Shown: positions 57,868 to 64,000 of the stretch, in pieces
Layout of the letters: each line of letters opens with the position of its first letter
Position numbering within the stretch: the stretch's first letter is position 1
Assembly: GCF_002270415.1 (NCBI RefSeq)
Contig: NZ_NNRI01000007.1
Location: forward strand, 992,001-1,056,000
Source: Mesorhizobium sophorae
GTDB taxonomy: Bacteria > Pseudomonadota > Alphaproteobacteria > Rhizobiales > Rhizobiaceae
DNA: 64,000 nt
Reading direction: 5' to 3'
Notes under the pieces: generated by a model
Databases searched by the model: none
What the model saw: only the letters and a program-made list of their open reading frames with translations
What the model was told of the DNA's origin: nothing
Position numbers and translations under genes: made by a program

Positions 57868-59422
57868 GTCAGACTGCTGACAAACCCCGTCTATTTTAGG
57901 CGGGGTTTTGTTTTATGCGACTGAACGGGTTAGCGATTTCGTTGTCAGGACAATTTGACAGGAGGTTGCAGGACGGGGACCCGTGGTTCGCTGGCCTCAG
58001 GCGATGCCTGGTTTTGGCTTTGGCCACAGGCAAAGGGCGATTTTCTTGATGTTCTGGGCGGCGGCTGCAATCAGGCACTGGCAGGCGACGCGAACGTGAC
58101 TTCGGAAGCGGGCGTAGCGGTGGCCATGCAGTTGCTTGGCGTCCGCGAAGGAGCGCTCGACGGTCTCCTTGCGGCGGCGGTAGATAAGCTTGCCCCAGCC
58201 GGTGAGGCGATTGGCGTCGATGCGCTCTCGCGCATCTTGCCAGACATGGCGGGTGATGGTGCGTGTCGCGGCGGCGTTGGTCGTGCAGGAGGCCAGCAGC
58301 GGGCAGGTTTGGCAAATGGCCGGGTCGCTCTTGTATTGGCGGTAGCCGTTGCGATCGGTGGTGGCGTAGCTGAGAAGCTGGCCCTGTGGGCAGCGATAGC
58401 CATCCAGATCCGGCTCATAAGCGAAGGCGGTTTTCCTCATCATGCCGGGCTTGGGTGGTGTTGGATTGCGATAGCCGGTGACGCCGAGGATGTCGCGGTC
58501 CTCCAATCCCTTGGCGATGCCAGCGGTTGCGTATCCCGCATCGAGCCCAACCGCCCCCACTTGGAAGCCGAAGCGTTGGCGCTGTCGGTCGAGGCGTGAG
58601 AGATAGACGATCGAGTCATGCACGTTGGCCGGCGTGGCATGGGTGTCGGTGATGATGGCATGGGCGGCGTCCACCGTGCGGTGGTCGAGATAGAAGAAGC
58701 CCTTCGGCTTGCCGTCGCGCACCATGTAGCCGCTGTCGGGGTCGGTACGCGACACCTTGGTCTGCTTCTCGGCGGGCTGGCGTTCCTTCTCCTTCAACGG
58801 CTTCTTGCCATGTTGGACCCGGTCCTCCTCGATCGCGGCGTCCAGCGCTTCCCAGTAGTCGGCGCGCGACTTGGCCACCACCGCAAGGTCGAAGCGGTTC
58901 TTGTTGGCGCTGGCCTTCAGATGCGTACTGTCGGTGTAGAGCACTGTGCCGTCGACAAGCCCATGCCGGATCGCCTGCTCGACGATCCTGTCGAAGATAC
59001 CCTGCGCGATGGTCTCATCCTGATAGCGCCGGCGTCGGTTCTGCGACAGCGTCGAGGCGTCGAACACCTTGTCCGTCAGCTTCAGCCGCAGGAACCAGCG
59101 ATAGGCGACGTTGACCTCGATCTCGCGCACCAACTGGCGTTCCGAGCGAACCCCAAACAGGTAGCCGATGAACAGCGCCTTGAACATCAAGGTCGGGTCG
59201 AGCGGCGGCCGGCCATTGTCGGCGCAGTACAGCGGCGCGGTCAGATCGTGGATGAACGAAAAGTCGATCGCGCGCTCGATCTTGCGCAACAGATGATCAG
59301 CCGGAACAAGCTGATCCAACGTTACCATCTCAAGCGCGGTCTGTTCGGGGGCGGGTCGCTTCAACATGACCCAGTGAATCAAAAACCCCCAGCAAAAGCC
59401 AGGGGTTTGTCAGCAGTCTGAG
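57868..59422 (-). mobile_element. IS1182-family insertion sequence, copy 2 (1555 bp)
   Basis: Same length, ends and orientation as the element at 16191-17745, and its proteins on both strands read the same. It is inserted at a different terminator hairpin, with a 15-bp flanking duplication. The two insertions are therefore independent events and do not form a composite transposon. Confidence 0.93.
57997..59382 (-). CDS. IS1182-family transposase, copy 2
   Basis: Transposase of 461 aa with the same sequence as the protein at 16320-17705, including the DUF772-like N-terminus and the C-terminal 'RKETVERSFADAKQLHG' segment. The intact frame suggests that the element can still move. Confidence 0.95.
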   Translation of the reverse strand: MIHWVMLKRPAPEQTALEMVTLDQLVPADHLLRKIERAIDFSFIHDLTAPLYCADNGRPPLDPTLMFKALFIGYLFGVRSERQLVREIEVNVAYRWFLRLKLTDKVFDASTLSQNRRRRYQDETIAQGIFDRIVEQAIRHGLVDGTVLYTDSTHLKASANKNRFDLAVVAKSRADYWEALDAAIEEDRVQHGKKPLKEKERQPAEKQTKVSRTDPDSGYMVRDGKPKGFFYLDHRTVDAAHAIITDTHATPANVHDSIVYLSRLDRQRQRFGFQVGAVGLDAGYATAGIAKGLEDRDILGVTGYRNPTPPKPGMMRKTAFAYEPDLDGYRCPQGQLLSYATTDRNGYRQYKSDPAICQTCPLLASCTTNAAATRTITRHVWQDARERIDANRLTGWGKLIYRRRKETVERSFADAKQLHGHRYARFRSHVRVACQCLIAAAAQNIKKIALCLWPKPKPGIA

Positions 59423-59445
59423 CCCGGGAGAACCGGGCTTTTTTC
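59423..59445 (+). terminator. Terminator hairpin, right duplication of IS copy 2
   Basis: CCCGG and CCGGG arms with a GAGAA loop are followed by C and a run of six T residues. This is the functional half of the terminator that originally served the plus-strand gene at 57642-57818. It now stands beyond the IS and may stop transcripts leaving the element rightward. Confidence 0.8.
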
Positions 59446-59475
59446 CTTTTGGGGCTCCAGCCCATCGGCGCTGGC

Positions 59476-59784
59476 TCAATAGAATCGCGGGATCGGACCG
59501 TTCTGGGGCGTCGTGCGGTCGCCGAGGTCGAGAAAGGCCTCGTCGATGTAACACCAGCCCCAGCCTTCCGGCGGATCATAGCCCTCGATGATCGGATGAC
59601 GGGTGGCGTGAAAATGCTTGGTGGCGTGACGGTTGGGCGAGTCGTCGCAGCAGCCGACATGGCCGCAGGTGCGGCATAGCCGCAGGTGCACCCATTGCGA
59701 ACCGCTCTTCAGGCATTCCTCGCAGCCGAGCGCGCTCGGCGTCACGTCCTTGATCTCAGCCGCATGTCTGCATTCATCCGCCAT
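59476..59784 (-). CDS. UBP-type zinc finger protein
   Basis: Protein of 102 aa consisting of a single UBP/HIT-like zinc finger. 'GCEECLKSGSQWVHLRLCRTCGHVGCC' region spacing (Cys pairs) and 'HATKHFHATRHPII' supply the zinc ligands, and 'WCYIDE' completes the domain. In eukaryotes the domain binds free ubiquitin C-termini; its bacterial role is unknown. Start and upstream stop overlap as TGATG with the thioredoxin-reductase-like gene, so the two proteins probably act together. Confidence 0.9.
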   Translation of the reverse strand: MADECRHAAEIKDVTPSALGCEECLKSGSQWVHLRLCRTCGHVGCCDDSPNRHATKHFHATRHPIIEGYDPPEGWGWCYIDEAFLDLGDRTTPQNGPIPRFY

Positions 59785-61478
59785 CACACTCTCCCGATCA
59801 ATTGAGGCGCGACGGCGTGGCTGCCGTCTTGCGCTAGATAGGCGTGCAACGCCGCCACCACCTGGGCACCCTCGCCGACGGCCGCCGCGACGCGCTTGAC
59901 CGAGCCGGCACGGACGTCGCCGATGGCAAACACACCGCTGCGGCTCGTCTCCATCACCCCATGCGCCGATCCCAGGTCGGATCCGGTGCGCACGAAACCG
60001 TTGGCATCCAGCGCCACGTTGCAGTGCGCCAGCCAGTCCGTATTCGGGTCGGCGCCGATGAACAGGAAGAGATGGCGGATCGGGCGCGTCGTTTCCACGC
60101 CGCTGGCGCGGTTGCGCCACCGCACGGCGGCAAGATTGCCTTCGTCGCCTTCCAGCGCTCGGACCTCGGTCCCGGTCAGCACCTCGATGTTCGGCTGCGC
60201 CTTGATGCGCTCGACCAGATAGCGCGACATGCTGGCATCGAGGCTGCCGCCCCGCGCCAGCAGCGCCACCTTGTGCACGTGGCTGGCCAGGTAGACAGCC
60301 GCCTGTCCGGCCGAATTGCCGGCACCGACCAGCGCCACCTCCTGGCCCTGGCAAAGCCGCGCCTCGATCGGCGAGGCCCAATAGTGCACACACGTCCCCT
60401 CAAACCGCGCCAGATTGGCGACATCGAGGCGGCGGTAGCGCGCACCGCTGGCGATCACCACGGTGCGCGTCCGCACGGTCTCGCCATCGCCGACATCAAG
60501 CGTGTAGCGGGCACCGTCGGTCCCAGCGCTCAGCAGCTTCGCCTCGTCGGGTATCACCATTTCAACGCCGAATTTCTGCGCCTGGTTGTAGGCGCGCGCC
60601 ATCAGCGCCATGCCCGAAATGCCGGTCGGAAAACCGAGATAGTTCTCGATGCGCGAGGAGGCGCCGGCCTGCCCACCGAAGGCCCGGCAATCGAGGACGA
60701 TGGTCGACAGACCTTCGGACGCCGCATAAACGGCCGCCGCCAGCCCCGCCGGCCCGGCGCCGACGATGGCGACGTCGTACAATTTGTCGGCATCGATCGG
60801 CCGCAGCAGGCCGATGCAGCGGGCGAGGTCCTTCTCGCCGGGATTGAGCAGCAGCCGGCCGCTCGGACACAGCACGATCGGCAGATGGTGGAGGTCGACA
60901 TCGAAGCGCTCGACCAGGGTTTTGGCGCAGGGGTCGCTGTCGGAGTCGAGCACGCGGTGCGGCTGGCCGCTGCGGGCCAGGAATCCCTGCAGCCGCAAGA
61001 CGTCGGCATTGCCGACGGGTCCGATGATGATCGGCCCGCTGGTTGCGCTTTCCAGCAGCCCGACACGGCGCAGGATCAGCGCCCGCATGATGCGCTCGCC
61101 GAGATTGGCCTCCTGCACCATCAGGTCGCGCAGCCTCTGCGAGGCTATGACGAACGCCTTCACCGGCTCGGCCGCCTGCGCATCCACCAGCGAGGGGCGG
61201 GCCGAAAGCTGGGCCAGTTCGCCGACGAAGCTGCCCGGACCGTGCGTGACGATCGTTTCGCGCCGGCCGAGCCCGCCGTCCTGGATAATGTCGACCTTGC
61301 CCGACAGGACGACGATCAGGCCGGGCGCCACATCGCCGGCCGTGACGATGTACTCGCCGGTGGCGTAGGCGCTGGCCTCGCCGAACCGGCGCATGCGGTC
61401 GATATCGGCTTCAGCCAGCGTGGGAAACGCCTGATCGCGACGGGCGCCGAAGATCGGGTTGGTGGTCGTTTGAGACAT
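59784..61478 (-). CDS. Cyclic-nucleotide-binding domain fused to thioredoxin-reductase-like flavoprotein
   Basis: Protein of 564 aa. Residues ~25-150 form a cyclic-nucleotide-binding beta-roll ('GLIVVLSGKVDIIQDG', 'GSFVGELAQLSARPSL'). A linker domain follows, then FAD motif 'YDVAIVGAGPAGLAAAVYAA', NAD(P) motif 'VALVGAGNSAGQAAVYLA' and the second FAD motif 'GVFAIGDVR'. The CxxC redox pair of thioredoxin reductases is missing: the expected site reads 'GTCVHYWASP'. It therefore cannot reduce thioredoxin in the usual way. It may be a ligand-gated NAD(P)H oxidoreductase working with the coupled zinc-finger protein. Confidence 0.9.
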   Translation of the reverse strand: MSQTTTNPIFGARRDQAFPTLAEADIDRMRRFGEASAYATGEYIVTAGDVAPGLIVVLSGKVDIIQDGGLGRRETIVTHGPGSFVGELAQLSARPSLVDAQAAEPVKAFVIASQRLRDLMVQEANLGERIMRALILRRVGLLESATSGPIIIGPVGNADVLRLQGFLARSGQPHRVLDSDSDPCAKTLVERFDVDLHHLPIVLCPSGRLLLNPGEKDLARCIGLLRPIDADKLYDVAIVGAGPAGLAAAVYAASEGLSTIVLDCRAFGGQAGASSRIENYLGFPTGISGMALMARAYNQAQKFGVEMVIPDEAKLLSAGTDGARYTLDVGDGETVRTRTVVIASGARYRRLDVANLARFEGTCVHYWASPIEARLCQGQEVALVGAGNSAGQAAVYLASHVHKVALLARGGSLDASMSRYLVERIKAQPNIEVLTGTEVRALEGDEGNLAAVRWRNRASGVETTRPIRHLFLFIGADPNTDWLAHCNVALDANGFVRTGSDLGSAHGVMETSRSGVFAIGDVRAGSVKRVAAAVGEGAQVVAALHAYLAQDGSHAVAPQLIGRV

Positions 61479-61560
61479 GGTTTCGACCGTACCGAACCGG
61501 CGGCGCAGTTTGAAGCGGTTTGTTCAGCGCCTAGCCGGGAGGAGAGGTTGGCGGCAAAGA

Positions 61561-61586
61561 AAAAGCCCGGACGAACCGGGCTTTTT
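61561..61586 (-). terminator. Rho-independent terminator of tRNA-Leu
   Basis: The stem AGCCCGG (61564-61570) pairs with CCGGGCT (61576-61582). A-rich and T-rich tracts on both sides make it potentially bidirectional. It lies about 40 nt beyond the 3' end of the tRNA gene on the minus strand. Confidence 0.85.
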
Positions 61587-61627
61587 CTTTGGGTCTCTGA
61601 ACCGTCGAATGGTTCGAAACGGGAATT

Positions 61628-61712
61628 TGGTGCCCAGAAGAGGACTCGAACCTCCACTCCTTGCGGAACACGGACCTGAACCGTGCGCGTCTACCAATTC
61701 CGCCATCTGGGC
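61628..61712 (-). tRNA. tRNA-Leu (anticodon CAG)
   Basis: Read on the minus strand, the acceptor stem GCCCAGA pairs perfectly with TCTGGGC. The anticodon stem CACGG/CCGTG encloses the loop TTCAGGT with anticodon CAG. A long variable arm (class II) and the T-loop GGTTCGAGTCC follow. CCA is encoded. The length of 85 nt fits tRNA-Leu. Confidence 0.96.
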
Positions 61713-61842
61713 TGGTGCGGGCTCATGTAAGCGGGCAAGCGATGTGTGTCAACGCGCTTTTTTCAAAGCATGATCCCGAAAAGTGGGAACCGGTTTTCGG
61801 AAGAGATCATGCCCAATCAAGAAAGGCTTGCCGCTTGCCGGC

Positions 61843-62463
61843 TCAGCTCTCCAGGACTTCCTTGGAAGCCACCGTCGAATCCGCGTTGAGCGTGTAGATG
61901 ACCGGCACGCCGGTGCCGAGTTCCAGCTTGACGATCTCCTCGCCGGACTTGCCGTCCAGCGCCATGATCAGCGCGCGCAGCGAGTTGCCGTGCGCGGCGA
62001 CCAGCACGGTGCCGCCGCGCAGCACGTGCGGCTGCAAATCGTGCAGGTAGTAGGGCCAGACACGCGCGCCGGTGTCCTTCAGGCTTTCGCCGGCGGGCGG
62101 CGGCACGTCGTAGGAGCGGCGCCAGACATGCACCTGCTCCTCGCCCCATTTCTTGCGGGCATCATCCTTGTTGAGGCCGGAGAGATCGCCATAGTCACGC
62201 TCGTTCAGCGCCTGGTCGCGGATGGTCGTCAGATCGCTCTGGCCGACGGCGTCGAGAATGTGCTGGCAGGTCTTTTGCGCCCGGATCAGCGCCGAGGTGA
62301 AGGCGATGTCGAACTTCAGGCCGCGCGCCTTGAGTTTTTGGCCTGCGGCCTTGGCCTCGGCGTGGCCGAGCTCGGTCAGGTCGACGTCGCGCCATCCGGT
62401 GAACAGGTTCTTCAGGTTCCATTCGCTCTGGCCGTGGCGCACGAGCACGAGGGTTCTCGACAT
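61843..62463 (-). CDS. gpmA: 2,3-bisphosphoglycerate-dependent phosphoglycerate mutase
   Basis: Mutase of 206 aa converting 3-phosphoglycerate to 2-phosphoglycerate in glycolysis and gluconeogenesis. The phosphohistidine motif '[12 protein letters not shown]' opens the protein; '[20 protein letters not shown]' and '[17 protein letters not shown]' complete the active site. The ATG at 62463 has AAGGAG before it; 36 more residues are open upstream. It lies 47 bp downstream of dapB on the same strand, so the two may be co-transcribed. Confidence 0.95.
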   Translation of the reverse strand: MSRTLVLVRHGQSEWNLKNLFTGWRDVDLTELGHAEAKAAGQKLKARGLKFDIAFTSALIRAQKTCQHILDAVGQSDLTTIRDQALNERDYGDLSGLNKDDARKKWGEEQVHVWRRSYDVPPPAGESLKDTGARVWPYYLHDLQPHVLRGGTVLVAAHGNSLRALIMALDGKSGEEIVKLELGTGVPVIYTLNADSTVASKEVLES

Positions 62464-62510
62464 GTTTGCTCCTTCAAATTGCCAGATAGGCAGGTTGGCA
62501 GATTGGCCGC

Positions 62511-63323
62511 TCAGCTGAGGCCGAGCACGTCCCGCATCGAATAAAGTCCCGGCTTGCGGCCGCGCGCCCATAGCGCCGCCTTGACGGCGCCGCGGGCGAA
62601 GATGGCGCGGTCCTCGGCGTGGTGGGACAGGGTGATGCGCTCGCCGGTACCGGCCAGCATCACGCTGTGGTCGCCGACCACCGAGCCGCCGCGCAGCGAG
62701 GCAAAGCCGATCGAGCCGGTTTTGCGTACGCCGGTGTGGCCGTCGCGGACACGCACATCGTTGCCGGCGAGCGCGATGCCGCGCCCGGCGGCGGCGGCCT
62801 CGCCGAGCAGCAGCGCCGTGCCCGACGGTGCGTCGACCTTGTGCTTGTGGTGCATTTCGAGGATCTCGATGTCGAAATCGTCGGCGTCGAGCACGCGTGC
62901 CGCCTGTTCGACCAGCACCGCCAGAAGATTGACGCCGAGGCTCATATTGCCCGACTTGACGATCGTCGCGTGGCGCGCCGCCGCCGCGATCTTGGCGTCA
63001 TCGTCGGCGGAGCAGCCGGTGGTGCCGATGACATGGGCGATGCGCGCCTGCGCCGCGTAGCCGGCGAATTCGACGCTCGAGGCCGGCGTGGTGAAATCGA
63101 GCACACCGTCGGCCCTGGCGAAGACCGGCAGCGGGTCGTCGCCGATCGGCACGTCGATGCGGCCGACGCCGGCAAGTTCGCCGGCATCCTTGCCCAGATA
63201 GGGTGAGCCGGCACGCTCGACGGCGCCGATCACGCGGACGCCGGGAATGGTGTGAATGGCGCGGATCAGCGTCTGCCCCATGCGGCCGGCAGCACCTACC
63301 ACGACCAGGCCCATATCGCTCAT
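62511..63323 (-). CDS. dapB: 4-hydroxy-tetrahydrodipicolinate reductase
   Basis: NAD(P)H-dependent reductase of 270 aa in the lysine and diaminopimelate pathway. '[18 protein letters not shown]' is the nucleotide motif, '[14 protein letters not shown]' and '[20 protein letters not shown]' hold the substrate site with the catalytic His-His and Lys. The ATG overlaps the stop of the upstream ABC transporter gene as ATGA. Confidence 0.97.
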   Translation of the reverse strand: MSDMGLVVVGAAGRMGQTLIRAIHTIPGVRVIGAVERAGSPYLGKDAGELAGVGRIDVPIGDDPLPVFARADGVLDFTTPASSVEFAGYAAQARIAHVIGTTGCSADDDAKIAAAARHATIVKSGNMSLGVNLLAVLVEQAARVLDADDFDIEILEMHHKHKVDAPSGTALLLGEAAAAGRGIALAGNDVRVRDGHTGVRKTGSIGFASLRGGSVVGDHSVMLAGTGERITLSHHAEDRAIFARGAVKAALWARGRKPGLYSMRDVLGLS

Positions 63324-64000
63324 GAAGGTCTCCCGACCGCCTTTTTCGCGCGGCTGCGCGGCGGCGGAGTTTGGATTGGCTTGGCGTCGTCGACAAGCCC
63401 CAGCCCCTTTTTGCCCTGTACCCGGTGGAAGCGGGCATAGACGCTGTGCGGATCGGCCATCAGCGAGGCATGCGTTCCCTGTTCGACCAGATGGCCCTGT
63501 TCAAGCACGATGATGTGGTCGGCATTGACCACCGTCGACAGCCTGTGCGCGATGACGATGGTGGTGCGCCCTGCCATGACCTGGATCAGCGCTTCCTGGA
63601 CCCGCGCCTCGGCCTCGTTGTCGAGCGCCGAAGTCGCCTCGTCGAGCAGAAGGATCGGCGCCTGCCGCACGATGGCGCGGGCGATCGACACGCGCTGGCG
63701 CTGGCCGCCCGACAAGGTCACGCCGTTTTCGCCGACGGGCGTGTCGTAGCCCTGCGGCTGCTGGCGGATGAAGCCGTCGGCCTCGGCCTGCAGCGCGGCC
63801 TGTTCGATTTCGGCGTTGGTGGCATTCAACCGGCCATAGCGGATGTTGTCGCGGATGGTGCCTTCGAACAGATAGGGCTGCTGCGAGACATAGGCGATGG
63901 AGCTGCGCAGCGAGTGCTTGGTGACCTTGGAAATGTCCTGGCCGTCGATCTCGATCGTTCCCGCCTCGACATCGTAGAAGCGCTGCAGCAGCGCCACCAG
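63320..64000 (-). CDS. ABC transporter ATP-binding/permease protein, C-terminal part
   Basis: The C-terminal 226 residues of an ABC protein whose start lies beyond the window. '[20 protein letters not shown]' is the Q-loop region, '[19 protein letters not shown]' the signature, '[12 protein letters not shown]' Walker B and 'VIAHRLST' the H-loop. This pattern is typical of exporters of the MsbA/multidrug type with a fused membrane domain, which would be outside the window. It is translationally coupled to dapB. Confidence 0.92.
   Translation of the reverse strand: MVALLQRFYDVEAGTIEIDGQDISKVTKHSLRSSIAYVSQQPYLFEGTIRDNIRYGRLNATNAEIEQAALQAEADGFIRQQPQGYDTPVGENGVTLSGGQRQRVSIARAIVRQAPILLLDEATSALDNEAEARVQEALIQVMAGRTTIVIAHRLSTVVNADHIIVLEQGHLVEQGTHASLMADPHSVYARFHRVQGKKGLGLVDDAKPIQTPPPRSRAKKAVGRPS

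Noticed and set aside
61661..61897. A short open frame running through the tRNA-Leu gene
   Set aside because: It overlaps a complete tRNA with encoded CCA on the opposite strand and has no protein features.

Overview
The window looks like a chromosomal segment of a Mesorhizobium-like alphaproteobacterium (Hyphomicrobiales, family Phyllobacteriaceae). The support is a high-GC genome, the order dnaK-dnaJ-pmtA-pyrF with a rhizobial phospholipid N-methyltransferase, the order gshB-comM, an alphaproteobacterial heat-shock promoter, a GTTC-N7-GTTC LexA box, MalK/UgpC-type sugar ABC operons, and REP-like palindromes typical of rhizobial intergenic DNA. The genus is an inference from gene content; no phylogenetic search was possible.

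Layout: 1-779 is the 3' end of a fumarylacetoacetate-hydrolase-family gene. 945-12493 is an amino-sugar locus. A leftward operon (murQ, binding protein, two permeases, a Gfo/Idh/MocA oxidoreductase, an ATPase) faces a rightward operon (BadF-type kinase, GntR regulator, SIS-type deaminase, nagA, FAD oxidoreductase). Two perfect TGGTATT-N4-TGGTATT operators sit in the gap, one before each first gene. Together these genes should import N-acetylglucosamine and/or N-acetylmuramic acid compounds, phosphorylate them, cleave the lactyl ether, deacetylate and deaminate to fructose-6-phosphate. 12518-14953 is matB with a GntR/FCD regulator, followed by rpe. 16191-17745 is an IS1182-family element; an identical copy lies at 57868-59422. 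17792-23621 encodes two large secreted proteins, one with DUF11 domains and a cysteine-rich 36-residue tandem repeat.

24108-31390 is a housekeeping block (dnaK, dnaJ, pmtA, an FMN reductase, pyrF) followed by an ArsR/SRPBCC pair and small enzymes. 31490-35922 holds an orphan ATP-grasp gene and a four-gene De Ley-Doudoroff-type operon (dehydrogenase, KDGal kinase, KDPGal aldolase, SMP-30 lactonase) without its dehydratase. 36138-41260 holds a GGDEF-EAL protein and a gtr-like trio (GT2, GtrA, GT-C-like membrane protein). 41483-46585 holds gshB, comM and malate synthase G. 46696-49125 carries two copies of a long palindromic element, each abutting a stop codon, around a hydantoinase-type gene. 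49126-53400 holds a CDGSH protein, two paralogous small secreted Cys-rich proteins, and a PLP-enzyme pair that diverges from a winged-helix/TolB-like/TPR regulator (53604-55634). 55743-57818 holds small membrane and hypothetical genes. 59476-64000 holds a UBP-zinc-finger/thioredoxin-reductase-like pair, tRNA-Leu(CAG), gpmA, dapB and the C-terminal end of an ABC exporter.

The most notable observations are the IS pair whose flanking duplications equal a whole terminator hairpin, the symmetrical amino-sugar operators, the palindromic elements fused to stop codons, the LexA box before comM, and the paired Cys-rich secreted paralogues.
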